From positions 52,236,697 to 52,300,696 of the forward strand of contig NC_133284.1 in the NCBI RefSeq assembly GCF_005239225.2: DNA of 64,000 bases, read 5' to 3'. The translations under genes were made by a program, and so were the position numbers. Below are positions 24,721 through 35,862 of the stretch, piece by piece (the first letter of the stretch is position 1; each line of letters opens with the position of its first letter). The notes below the pieces were generated by a model that did no database searches, was not told the DNA's origin, and was given only the letters and a program-made list of their open reading frames with translations. This stretch comes from Populus alba. Lineage: Eukaryota > Streptophyta > Magnoliopsida > Malpighiales > Salicaceae.

Positions 24721-25110
24721 AACTATGAAATTGTGGTGGTTATAAAAAAATAGAAAAACTAAATGTCTGGAATGTCTTCCCTATATTGAAAGTAAATAGG
24801 GGGAGAGATGGGTTGTTAATTGTTCATGTTCTAATTAATTTGCAAATGCATGTTTAAATGTCATGTGTATTTATTGTGAAGTTTAACCATCATTCATAAA
24901 AGCTTTTATAAGATTTGATAGGAATGATGAAAACTCTCATTATTGCTTGCACTTAAGCATTTTTATTATCGCTTGCACTTAAAAGTTCAACTATGTTTAT
25001 AGCACGAAATTATGCTTAATTAATCTTTGTTGCAGGACCTTCACATATTGGTGGACCAAATAATTTCCGTGTATGCTTATAATATACTTCTGTCCCTCTC
25101 TCTCAAGATC
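24721..25110. other. Intergenic, no gene seen
   Basis: AT-rich spacer between the tandem array and a SINE. Confidence 0.4.
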
Positions 25111-25344
25111 AATATATATAAGTGATTTACACTTGAGGGTCTAGCTGCTGTGGTCAACTGCAAGTTGCCTTGCGAACTGTCCCGAGTTCGATTCTCAAAG
25201 AGTACCAGCCTGTCACCCCCGTGGTGTCTTACCTGCCCACTGGCTTGCAGGATGTTCAGTGGGCCCGGAGATTAGTCGTGGTGCGCGTAAGCTGGCCCGG
25301 ACACCCCCCAATATATATATATATATATATATATAAGTGATTTA
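25111..25344 (+). mobile_element. tRNA-derived SINE with target-site duplication
   Basis: The element body runs from about 25130 to 25326. It has a tRNA-like head with an A box (TAGCTGCTGTGGTC near 25142) and a B box GAGTTCGATTC at 25184–25194, then a GC-rich body unlike the surroundings and a TA-rich tail. It is flanked by the duplication ATATATAAGTGATTTA (ending at 25129 on the left and at 25344 on the right). SINEs are copied by LINE machinery and encode no protein. Confidence 0.85.
25311..25335. repeat. TA microsatellite at SINE tail
   Basis: About twelve TA units close the SINE and run into its right target duplication. Confidence 0.85.
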
Positions 25345-25744
25345 ACAGCTTCCTTTCCTAGCATTTGTTTATAGTTATATTATTTTTTAAAAAAATATGA
25401 TGTTGTTATCGAAAGCTTAAATGTATATATGAGTTTGAGATTGATTTGCGATCAAGATGATATAGAATGAGTTCTAAAGCAAGTGGCTCATGAGGTTATA
25501 AAAATTGTAAAATGAAAACAATTATCGATAACTTGGTATGTTTATTTATAGAAAAAACTTTGGTAAAATTTTATTAGAATTGGCTATTATCAAAGGAACA
25601 TGATAATATATATAAATACAAAAACAAAAAAAATTAGCCATGAAAAGAAGTCACAAAGAAAATGCATTTTCAGCTTAATAATGTAAATTTATCATAGTAT
25701 TTTCATATTTAATTTTTGTTTTTAGATTAATGGGAGTGTTCAGG
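25345..25744. other. Intergenic, no gene seen
   Basis: AT-rich spacer between two SINEs with no coding potential noticed. Confidence 0.4.
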
Positions 25745-25885
25745 CCAGTTTATATATATTTTGATTAATTTTACAAGCTCTAAAATTAATGACCATGTAA
25801 GTTTTCAGTAGCTCCGAGATTTATGGGATTTGAACTGATGATCTTTAAAAATCAAATTTAAAATCTGACCAATTAAACTACAACA
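25745..25885 (-). repeat. tRNA-derived SINE, copy c
   Basis: On the minus strand the head GTAGTTTAATTGGTTAGATT resembles a tRNA A box, and GTTCAAATCCC at 25825–25835 is a perfect B box. It is the best-preserved of three copies of the same family (others near 11.3 and 22.7 kb). Confidence 0.75.
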
Positions 25886-25929
25886 GTACAACCACATGAT
25901 TATATTTAATCTTTTTCTTACGGATGGTG

Positions 25930-26133
25930 GTGTTACAAATTAAGTCCCTAAGAGACATAGTGTGATAACAAAGGGTTTAAAATCTGCACAACAGGTCTCG
26001 AGTTCAAGTCAGGGTGTACATCTCTTGTAAGTGCTTAGGGTAACCGGAGTTTTATTCACTCACCTGGGCTCATAAAATATTTTTTTGATAGGTGAGGTTT
26101 CCTCAAATAATAAAAAAAAGTGTTACAAATTAA
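25930..26133 (+). mobile_element. Second tRNA-derived SINE with target-site duplication
   Basis: The 14-base duplication GTGTTACAAATTAA occurs at 25930–25943 and 26120–26133. Between them are a degenerate A box, a B-box-like GAGTTCAAGTC, and an end rich in A after CTCAAATAAT. The body differs from the SINE at 25.1 kb, so it belongs to another family. It lies about 200 bases upstream of the YchF start codon, within the likely promoter region. Confidence 0.8.
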
Positions 26134-26330
26134 ATTTTTTTGTTTTTTTTAAGGTACGTGTAATGAGTAAAACCTTTCTTCTTTTTTCCCCGAAGCTTTA
26201 TCCAGGGTTTTTTTTTTTTTTTTTTTTTCAGAAAAAGAAAAGAAAAGAGGAAACGGTGAAAGGTTTTACATTCAGTGGCCACTTTTCCCTCTGTTTTCCT
26301 CACAGATAAACCCTTGTCTGTCTCTCTAAA

Positions 26331-29300
26331 ATGGCAAGAGTAGCATGCAGCAACCTTGTACCTGCCTTGTCTCTTCTTCCAAAGAAATCAACATCATCAT
26401 TTCCTCTGTGTAGAAACCATTCTTTCTTCACTAACAACGCCCAATTTACAGGGTTTTTTGGGATTGCCAATAGGCGGTTTTCCGCTTCTTCTGCAAAAAT
26501 AAGCATGAGCTTGAAAGCTGGAATTGTTGGCCTTCCTAACGTTGGCAAATCCACTCTCTTCAATGCTGTTGTAAGCATCTCTACCACCCATTTTGCTAAA
26601 TTTCTTTGATGGATAAAGAATTGTTCTTGCGGGCCTCTCTGCTAAGTATGTGAAGTAAAGTTTGAATATTTGAAGGGGTGGACTATGGTTTTTTGTGTTT
26701 ATTATGTTTGCTGTTATTCTGGTGGTGTATGAAAACGTTTGATGTGGGATTGAATGGCATGTTTTCAGGTGGAGAATGGAAAAGCTCAAGCTGCTAATTT
26801 TCCGTTTTGTACAATAGAGCCGAATGTAGGGATTGTTGCTGTTCCAGATTCAAGACTCAATGTACTTTCTGAACTAAGCAAGTCTCAACGAGCCGTCCCG
26901 GCATCTATTGAATTTGTAGATATTGCTGGCCTTGTCAAGGGTGCCAGTCAAGGGGAGGTTGTTTGCTATTTCTTTTACTAGCATTGACTTATTTTGGAAT
27001 TAATTGATTCGTTAGTCAAACCTTTTTGAGGAAAATAAATGGCTTTGTATTTGGACTTGAAGTTTGATTGTACAGTGTTGACCTGTATTCTTGCTATTTT
27101 GATTTATTTCTTGCAGGGGTTGGGTAACAAGTTCTTATCTCATATTCGAGAAGTTGATTCCATTCTTCAGGTTCATCCTTGTTCACATCTTTTTTCGTTT
27201 TTATGAGTTGCTCACATTGTTGCTCTTTTCTAGTTACTTATCATCACAGCATACTTGACAAAACTGCCTTTTCTTTGGGCTCTTTGGTGGTTTTGGTCTG
27301 GTGGTAAATCCCTTTCTCCCACCCCAAACAATCTTAGGCTGGAAGCTGGGCTTGCCTCCTTAAGAGGGTGGTGGCCCTTGAACTGAACCCTAATGTTTGC
27401 AGAACTGGCATTCTTAGGTATTCACATTTTGTTGTTTCCTTGAAGTTGGTGATGGTCTAATTCAACAAATGAATCGATAAACTAGATAAGGAAGCAGCAG
27501 GGGGGTTTTGGGGGTTGGGGGGCTGGCACTTTTCTATTTTATTTATCAGGATGTTTGTAGTCATCACTTGGCAGGATAATGACTTATTTATTTTAACTCA
27601 CAAGTTTGAATGTCTACTGGAAAGCCTGCTTTTTTGCACAATCCTGAATACTGTTGCTGGGCAATAAGTAGCTACTATTGATGTGAAAGTGTATTAAAGG
27701 CCTATTCATTTTGGTTCAGGTTGTTCGCTGTTTTGATGATAATGACATTGTTCATGTAAATGGCAAGGTCGATCCTAAATCTGATATTGATGTAATCAAC
27801 TTAGAGCTTGTTTTCTCAGACTTGGATCAGGTATGCTAAATAGAGCTAGAAAATTTGCTCCCTCAGCATTTTCATACCATTGTTTGCTTTAACTCTTTAT
27901 TTGTGATGGTACTTTATAGACAGCAAAGTGCAAACTGATTTGAGATGTTAGAAGCTTGCGAAAGAGCAAGCTTATATACTAAGTATTTGAAATTTATGCG
28001 CTAAATTTGATATCACACCACATAGGATCCTGCGGTTAGGTAGAAGTTTAAAATCTCAATTTCCTTTGGTCAATGTTATACCCGTTGCTTCCTCATAAAT
28101 ACATAACCAGGTAGTTCTCTATCAATTAGCTGTTCATTTGCTGTGTTCAGATTTTTGGAAGTTTATACAAGGGCATACATTTAGTTTGGGGAGTATCTAA
28201 ATCTCATGTATCTTGTCTTGTTTTACTTCATCGATGGTATTTGAAGTCTAAGGCATTATTTGGTGCAAAAATAAATCAGATAGGGTGCTCAGATGGGGTC
28301 TTATACTCTTGTTCTTCTGCGGTGCCTTTTTTCTTTTAATTGCATTTACTTGAAAGTTCCTTGTGAAGGTAACCTTTGTATGTTACTGTTAACATATGTT
28401 AATCATCATCAAATAAGCTGACAGAACTAATTTATGCATTTTACAAGAAATGCAGATTGAGAAAAGATTAGAGAAGCTCAAGAAAGGGAAGGCAAGGGAT
28501 TCACAATCAAAACTCAAGGTAAAATAAGGTTTCTTTGCTTTCAATGCCTGTGCAAGCAGTCTGTCTTCTATATTTGCAATTTCAGATAGATACTATATAA
28601 ACCAATCCAAGTTTCTTACTTCAGGAAGAGGCTGAAAAGTCTGCCTTGGAAAGGATTCAAGAGGCACTCATGGATGGAAAACCAGCACGATCTGTAGCAT
28701 TAACAGATTTTGAGAAGGATGCAGTAAAGCATCTTTGCTTGCTTACTATGAAACCAGTCATATATGTGGCAAATGTTGCAGAATCTGAACTAGCTGATGC
28801 TGGAAATAATCCTTATGTCAAAGAAGTGATGAATCTTGCATCCGAGTTACAATCTGGACTAGTTACAATTTCTGCACAGGTACAGTGATGTCTTCTAGAA
28901 ACCTTAGCCTCTATACATGTGTTCTGCTGTTTATTGCAGACCAGTATAACTTGTACAAGCTTTGAATTGTCATTTTCAATTGTTGCATGAAGCAGGTAAC
29001 TTAAGGATGCTTATTATTGCAGGTTGAATCAGAGCTTACAGAACTGCCATTTGAAGAACGAAATGAATTTCTGAAATCACTTGGTGTTAGTGAAAGCGGC
29101 CTTGGAAACCTCATCACAGCAACATATAGCCTTTTGGGGTTGCGTACATACTTTACCTCTGGAGAGAAGGTGAATAGTTTGATAAAAAATTTTCATAATA
29201 TATTATTTATGTTCATTATTTGAAGGAGTATTTTCTTATTTTCCACAGGAATCAAAAGCATGGACTATACATGCTGGTTAGTTTTGCTGTCTGCTGAACT

Positions 29301-30471
29301 TTCTTTAATTGAAACTGACTTGCTCAAGAAAATGTTTATATTTTGTTCTGCTTGAGTTACTTATTTGAGTCTTTTATATGTGGGATGTCTTGTATGCATT
29401 TTGTCATGAAGTAAAGCTGAATGGTCTGAAACCACCCAACCGATACCTCTTTACATCATCTCAGACTGTTATGACTGTTGCCTGAGTTTTTTTCCCTCTT
29501 GATTCAGGAATGACAGCACCTCAAGCTGCTGGAGTTATACATTCTGACTTTGAGAAGGGTTTTATTCGAGCTGAGACAGTAAGCATCTTAATTAGATTTT
29601 TTGGCTTTCTCTATTAATGTTCAGATTGTTGACTTTGTAGCCAAATATGGTTGTGAGAATTGTGTTTATGCAATTGTAAAATTAACTTGTTCACATCAAT
29701 CCTTTATGTCTAAGAATATTGTTGGGATGTCTATCCCTCATTTGGGTGCCTTGGTAGTTCTTTTTCCCGGGCTTAAGCCTGCTCTCTCAACACCCCCTCC
29801 CTCTTCTGTTCAAAAAAAGAGAAAAAAAAAAAAAAGAATTGCTGAAGTGGTAGCAACGCAATGATCTTGAAGAGTAAACATGTGGTTTTTTCCTTCTTCA
29901 TTGAAGTGTTCAGAATATATACCTTTTGCAATATTGGATTTTGTCATGGTATGCTCAAGCGACAAGCACAACTGTTGTTCTGTTATTGATGCTGCCATTG
30001 CTTGTCTGACCACTAGTTTTTACCTGACTAAGGTGAGTTTTTGTTTTATTATAGGTGTCTTATGATGATTTCGTGGCTGCTGGTTCGCTTGCTGCCGCGA
30101 GGGAAAAAGGACTTGTGAGTTTGTTGCTCTTCTGTGCACTTTAATATTCATTGAATAGTAACGAAGGATAGACACATCCTGGGAAGGACTGCCCTCATGT
30201 TTCTCCAGGCTTAAAGACAGATTGGGAGAATGAACACTCTCTATCTCTCTCCAACCCACCCCACACACTCACATCTACACACAAACTGGGGGGGCGGGGG
30301 GGTGTGGGAGATTACTTGTGAATCCTTTAGGTGCATGTAGTCTTATTTCAGGTTCCTTTCCTCTTGAAGATTCACTTACCTGCGCTTCTTTGACTTCTGC
30401 AGTTGAGATCTGAGGGCAAGGACTACATAGTTCAAGAAGGAGATGTAATGCTGTTTCGTTTCAACGTTTAA
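26331..30471 (+). CDS. Chloroplast YchF/Obg-like ATPase, At1g56050-like
   Basis: Eleven exons: 26331–26570, 26769–26957, 27117–27170, 27720–27830, 28456–28518, 28625–28879, 29023–29169, 29249–29276, 29508–29578, 30055–30114, 30403–30471. They encode 428 residues. The first 55 residues are rich in Ser, Phe and Arg, with few acids, as in a plastid transit peptide; bacterial-like YchF homology begins at [11 protein letters not shown]. Motifs: G1 GLPNVGKST (about 67–75), G3 DIAGLVKGA (from 131), G4 NVAE (about 269–272), and a C-terminal TGS domain ending [10 protein letters not shown]. The G4 motif lacks the NKxD of GTPases, which in this family means ATP is preferred. YchF proteins bind ribosomes and influence translation and stress responses. 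Length agrees with the plant plastid form rather than cytosolic OLA1. Confidence 0.93.
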
Positions 30472-31769
30472 CAGCCATTATACTAAAGATAAACACATCT
30501 TCTTGCTTTTCCAACAAAATTGGTGAACAATTCTGAATAGAGCTCAAGTGAAAGATAATGTTCATTTCTTGAAATCATCTTGAACTGGGGACGTATCTTG
30601 CATACAAAATGAAACACTTTCATTTTTTATCTGCTCATCCAAGCAAACCACAGAATTTTGGTTGAGTAAGCTGAGAGTACTCAGGACGAGTAGAATAGCT
30701 CATAATATATATAGAGTTGGTTCTGTCAAAGACAAAACTGATATGAGTTATTTTTTTATCATGTTCATCGAGACTTCACAGGTTTATGGATAAGTTGAGA
30801 GCAGAGCCTGTCTCATGTAAGGTGATTTGGACTTCTTTCATCCCAAGTATTGTTTGGATGGAATTTTCACATGCACTCTGCTTTGAACATTACACAAGAA
30901 TAAGGTCTGGAAAATAGTCTTGACAGCAACTTGAGTACCCTCCTCAAGTGCCCGACAGAAGCCAGAAGATGCATTTTCTTGTTGATTTTGGGTTCCGAAT
31001 CAAGACCCCGTTTGCTTCTTAGAGGAACAAATGAATTTGCATTTTATTTCTAGAGGTATCTACATGCTCTAGTTGGCTTGTACACAAGCTCTGCATCATA
31101 AGGTGCTGAAACTGGTGTCTGGCTTGTCATTATAAGAATACAATATATGCCGTGAGCCGGATTAAATATTTTAAAATGTAAAAAAGAATGCTAAGAATGT
31201 GGGGATTTTTTTTGGTAATATTATTAAACCTGAGTAAGCAGTAAAATCTTCAAATTTCTTCACCTGGCTTCGTGCCTCATAAGTTTTTAATCAAATTAAT
31301 TATATAGACCGTAAAAGTTTTTTTTGTCATGGTATGCTTGTGAAATTAAATATTAATTATAAAATAAATGTTTGTTGTGAATTAATTTAATACTAAATGA
31401 TAAAATTATATTAAAAAAATCTCAAATTAAAAAAACTAGCCAAGGAAAAAAAATAAGAGCAAAGAAAGAGAAAGAAAAGAAAAAAAAAAGCATGAAATAT
31501 AAAAAGAAAAAATAAAATAAAAATAAAATAAAGGGGTTGTATTTGATTGATTATGGTCTATTGTGTTTAGTCTCCAACTAATTAGCATCATTTGGATTTG
31601 ATTAAGCTTTATCTTAAGACGGATGGTCCTTGACTCATCATGGATCCTCCACCCGATGTGATGGATTATGCTCTTGCTTCTGCTTCTAAGCAAGCACTAA
31701 TCTCTTCTTCTGTCGCTTCGAAGCTAAGCTCGAAAGAAGTTCATTACATACGTGATACTTCTAGTTAGT
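30472..31769. other. 3' flank of YchF and intergenic region
   Basis: The first several hundred bases are the likely 3' untranslated region. The rest is A-rich; an 85-codon minus-strand frame at 31436–31693 is mostly Phe/Ser/Leu from A-rich template and is not considered a gene. Confidence 0.4.
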
Positions 31770-31945
31770 TTTTAAATTGTTTTTTTTTTTAAAATATTTA
31801 AAATATATATTTTTTATTTTAAAATAATTTTTTGATATTAACATATCAAAATAATTTAAAAATATAAAAAATATATTAATTTAAAATAAAATAAAAAATA
31901 AAATATTTTAAATTTTTTCAAAAACACTTTTAAAATGCAATGCAT
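31770..31945. repeat. AT-rich dispersed repeat, copy 2
   Basis: Contains TTTTTGATATTAACATATCAAAATAATTT within long A/T runs and ends CAAAAACACTTTTAAAATGC. Same arrangement as the copy near 22.1 kb. Confidence 0.5.
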
Positions 31946-32376
31946 TTCTTTTCATCATACCCAATCTAACCATGAATTCACTAAATTCTCGGGTCCATTT
32001 ATAAATCACCTGGTCATTTATAGTTCTAACTAACCAAGTTCTGTTTTTTGTCTTTTTTTTATTTATAAAAAAGTTATGTTGATGCAGTTAGGTTTGATTA
32101 GGTTAATCGAATCATAAATAAATTAATAAGTCTAATTTAGATCTTGGATAGTGAATTTTTTATGATAATCTATCAAACCGGATAAAATCCTCAAAATCCA
32201 ACACACTTGTTTAGCTTTGTTAGCTGATCCATTTGTGATCAATGTTAATTGTCATCAAATTATCTTCACGCTTCAATGCTACTGAGCTATCCCAGAAATT
32301 AGCCTTAGAATTACTAAAAACGTTTGGAAATATTTTATTGGGATGCTTTCCCAAAACAGCAATGATAGAGGAATTA
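31946..32376. other. Intergenic, no gene seen
   Basis: AT-rich spacer; no frame or structure of note. Confidence 0.35.
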
Positions 32377-32384
32377 GGGTTATA

Positions 32385-32406
<22 letters not shown>
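32377..32406. repeat. TA microsatellite
   Basis: About fourteen TA units directly before an AT-rich repeat copy. Confidence 0.85.
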
Positions 32407-32415
<9 letters not shown>

Positions 32416-32510
32416 CAAAATAATTTTTTATATCAGCCCATCAAAATTATTAAAAAATATAAAAATTAATTTTAAGTAAAATAAAAATTTCAAATTTTGA
32501 CCATCCCCCG
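32395..32510. repeat. AT-rich dispersed repeat, copy 3
   Basis: TTTTATATCAGCCCATCAAAATTATT in the same context of A/T runs as copies near 22.1 and 31.8 kb. Confidence 0.45.
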
Positions 32511-33113
32511 TTTGGAATGCAATACAGGGGTTTGGTTTTTTGAAAAAAACTATACTCAGTTATTCACAAATTTGAGAAAAAAAATCGCTTGGTTTGTTAA
32601 ATAACTTTTGTATTTTACAATAGATCCTTGTCTATATATAATTTTATTTTAATTTTTAATTTTGTATTTATTGATGAAAAATTAATTTTCACTTATTTTA
32701 CATACAAAAATCCCATATATTATTTTAAAACTTAATTTTTCTTAAATCACATTTAAAAACATTTTTTTAAACCTATTTTTTTAAAAAGCATAACGGATAC
32801 CAAACACAGAATTACACAAATTCCAGGTCTGGTATGAAAACTGTGGGCTTGGACATTAATGCCCAACTGACCAGTAACTAGAGCATTTGTGCGTACTGCG
32901 TACTTTTGTGCCTGTAAAAGCCCCACCAGACAGCATCGATCCATAAAAGGATGGCTAGTTTAAGTCATTGATGCTCGAAATGTTCGGTTGCAGGGCTCAA
33001 CATGCCCCACATTTCCAGCACAGTAAACAATGACATAGCAACCACCATGGCTGATCTAGCCAGCCACCGCAGCTGCTGCTGTCGCACCCTCTGTGAGTAT
33101 ATGGCAAGTCTCC
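32511..33113. other. Upstream region of the SAUR gene
   Basis: No gene is seen. The last 150 bases are less AT-rich and presumably contain the SAUR promoter. Confidence 0.4.
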
Positions 33114-33120
33114 TATATAT
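33114..33120 (+). promoter_or_regulatory. TATA box of the SAUR gene
   Basis: TATATAT lies 59–65 bases upstream of the start codon, the usual arrangement for compact, intronless SAUR genes. Confidence 0.55.
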
Positions 33121-33178
33121 GCATGGCCCGTTCATATTGTCTTTCTGTTCTTAATTTCCTTGTTTCCCTCAAAAAACA

Positions 33179-33562
33179 ATGAAGAAGATCAGTTTGATAC
33201 TACGTAAATGCAAGAGCCTGTCGAGGCAACTAGGGAGATCTTCGTCTTACAGTAGCCTGAGGTCCAAATCTAACAGAGAAGATTTATGGGGTGGTCATGA
33301 TCATAAGCAAGAAGATGAAAACCAAGCGACTATATTTGTTGGAAGCACGAGGAAGAGGTATGTCATCAGCTCCAAGTATCTGAGTCATCCTTTAGTGAAT
33401 GCTCTCATCGAGAAGTCAAAGCAAAAGCCGGGAGAGGATAGCATTGTGGCGGTGAGATGCGAGGTTGTCTTTTTCGACCACCTTTTATGGATGCTTGAAA
33501 ATGCAGATCCAAGTGTTAATTTTGGTTCTTTGGAAGAACTAGCTGATCTCTACATGTTCTAG
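33179..33562 (+). CDS. SAUR-like auxin-responsive protein
   Basis: Intronless gene for 127 residues, a typical SAUR length. The N-terminal part is basic and Ser-rich (RKCKSLSRQLG). The SAUR core runs from about residue 50: ATIFVGSTRKRYVISSKYLSHPLVNALIEKS, then the C-terminal block EVVFFDHLLWMLENADP. SAUR proteins inhibit PP2C.D phosphatases and thereby activate plasma-membrane H+-ATPases during auxin-driven growth. The core is less canonical than in classical SAURs (the usual VPVGH motif is replaced by IFVGST), so it belongs to a divergent subgroup. The start is the only plausible ATG and a TATA box is correctly spaced. Confidence 0.85.
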   Translation: MKKISLILRKCKSLSRQLGRSSSYSSLRSKSNREDLWGGHDHKQEDENQATIFVGSTRKRYVISSKYLSHPLVNALIEKSKQKPGEDSIVAVRCEVVFFDHLLWMLENADPSVNFGSLEELADLYMF

Positions 33563-34500
33563 AATCGATGGAGTTCGATCTAGATCTCCATGCATGCATC
33601 AATGTCGAGGACTTGGTAAATCGATCTTCATGTAAGCAGGTGGTGCCAGCATGATCTTATTAGTTCGAAGTGGGAAGTAATATTGCTCGTAATTGATGCA
33701 CTAATTACCATTCTTAATTGTTGGATTAGTGTATGGTAAACACCATGATCTAATGTTTAGTCATGGTGATTCTTTGTTGTTTTCATTTCATTATTCTTGA
33801 TCCTTCGTATAAATAAAAACCCTCAACGTTGTTTTTTTTCCTGTTCAGTAAAAAATTATATTTCAGCCTTGTGAATCAATAATTCAATAATAACACTGTT
33901 CAATTTCATGGTAGAAGTAAGAAGAAGATTGAATATTTCTCGTTAATTTTTTAAAATCGTTTACAAAAGAATTTAATCCTCATTAACGTGTAAATTAATG
34001 AAAATTAAAACCTTATCAACGAGTAAAAAAATATAATGATAATATCAGAATAAACATTTATATATATGAAAAAAAGGCAAGGAAGAAGATCAATGAGCAA
34101 ATACTAGCACCATCATTGCTTAATTCCTAGCTTCGTGATGATTATGATTGCAACATTATAACCAACGATCATCACTCCATTGTGGAAACTATTGAGATCT
34201 TACCATATCTTGATATTGCACCAACAAGATATTGAAACGCCACCAACCAGCCTTGAAGACAGCCATAAGAAAAACACTTGGAAGGAGATGAAGGTGGCTT
34301 TCCACCGGTAGAATCAGAGTCTTTGTATAGTATAATTTTTTGCTTAGAGAGGAAAATTATCACATCAACACACTAACTAATTATGGTGTTTACAAGGAGC
34401 TTCCTGGGCTCTTAAAAAAGGCATAAACTACAAAAAGCTGCCATGAAAAGGCTTGGAAGTAGATAGGGAGGATACCAGATTTTGAATCATAGGAAGTAAC
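33563..34500. other. 3' flank of SAUR and intergenic region
   Basis: No coding frame recognised. The first 250 bases are the likely 3' untranslated region. Confidence 0.4.
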
Positions 34501-34519
34501 TTCAGGTGACATAGTTATA

Positions 34520-34730
34520 AAACCCGGCCCGTGATTTGATTTTGCAAAATAGCTCATGTATTTGGATCATTGAGGAAACTGAGATGTCACTAGATTAAAT
34601 CTAGGTTTTATCATATCCAAAATAATATATATTTTTTTAAAAAATATTGATTTTGATTTGGTCGGATTTAGATCAGGACTATATTGGTGGCCCGCGCGAC
34701 GCTGCGGGCCGGATATTTTTTTTTTAAATC
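34520..34730. repeat. Dispersed repeat with a GC-rich hairpin
   Basis: Begins with AAAACCCGGCCCGTG and ends with a perfect seven-base-pair GC-rich stem GGCCCGC…GCGGGCC at 34689–34710 in otherwise AT-rich DNA. The composition suggests part of a mobile element, not further identified. Confidence 0.35.
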
Positions 34731-35440
34731 CAAAAAAAATAAAAGATGATGGTGCTCTTAAAGAAGTGAGAGAAATTTGATGATCAAGTTAAATTTCTAT
34801 TAATTTAATAATATGATGAAAAATAAGGCAACAACAACAAAAAATAAATGAAAAAAAATTGCTATAGGAAAAGCCTGGTTAACACGTAAAATTCATGATT
34901 TAGACATGAGATATGTCATGATTATGTTTTTATCGTGTGTTCTAGATCATGAGATCATGATAATTTGATAGAAAAAAATTTGATTACAAATAAAAATGAA
35001 ATTGCAACAATTAAGATACAAATATAAATTAAGACATTTAATATCTCAAATATATGTCATTTACACGTTATGTTTAACAAATTTCGTTATTAAAAATAAT
35101 TTGTAATAAAAATTGACAAACACATAAAATTTATTTTATAAAAAAAGAAAAAAAAAAACTATGTAAGGTTGCATATATTAAAAATATCATAAGAAATAAA
35201 CATTTTAATTTATAAAAATAAATTTAATTTATATGAAATATATAAAAAAAATTATAGATGAATTATACTAACCTCATGAAAAATTAAAAACATCAAATAT
35301 AGTTAAAAAAATAATTGCTATTTAAAAAAAAAGGCTTAATAAGTCAAAGGTATTAATTAAAAAATACTTAAAAAATATTAAAAAAGACATAAAAAGTATT
35401 AATTTAAAAAAAAAGTACTAGAAAAAAAGTCCATGCGTGT
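34731..35440. other. Intergenic, no gene seen
   Basis: AT-rich. The stretch GCTATAGGAAAAGCCTGGTTAAC near 34861 recurs in changed form near 35619, so this is probably the diverged beginning of the repeat that follows. Confidence 0.4.
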
Positions 35441-35443
35441 GGG

Positions 35444-35862
35444 CCTTGAAGCCCAGGCCTTGCACGCCAAGGCCTATTTTTTTTATTTACCTTTATGTTT
35501 TTGAAAATAAAGAACATGCAATAGGACACGTCACCTACTGTGGCAGACAACGTGTTGTCTGCCAACTCAAATTCCTGCAACCATTGTAATAGTTAGGAAA
35601 TTATGGCCTACAAAATTGCTATGGGAAAAGCTTGGTCAACATGCATATTAAAAATTCATGAAGCCTAGGTGTAAGTGGGTAAAAAAGACTTGAAGCCTAG
35701 GAAACCTACGCGCCAAGGCCTTTTTTTTTTTGGTTGCGTGCCCCTATTTTTTTGAAAATAAAGAATATGCAGAGGATATTTCACTTGTTGTTGCAGATGA
35801 CGTGTTGTTTGCCAACTTAAATTCCTGCCACCATTATAATAGTTAGAAAATCAAGCCTATAA
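35444..35862 (+). repeat. Tandem duplication, period about 245 bp
   Basis: Two copies (about 35444–35608 and 35689–35862) share CTTGAAGCC, CGCCAAGGCCT, TTTTTGAAAATAAAGAA, GACGTGTTGT (or AACGTGTTGT) with TGCCAACT, and AAATTCCTGC. They differ by scattered substitutions, so the duplication is not recent. Confidence 0.75.

Noticed and set aside
25130..25210. Possible tRNA gene from A- and B-box matches
   Set aside because: No cloverleaf can be completed, and the element has a tail and target duplication as in a SINE.
27290..27420. Possible SINE fragment in YchF intron 3 (GGTCTGGTGGTAAATCC, then CTTGAACTGAACCC)
   Set aside because: Only loosely tRNA-like, and no tail or target duplication could be found.
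29601..29864. 87-codon plus-strand frame in YchF intron 9
   Set aside because: Lies in an intron with clear borders, and ends in a poly-A-derived Lys run.
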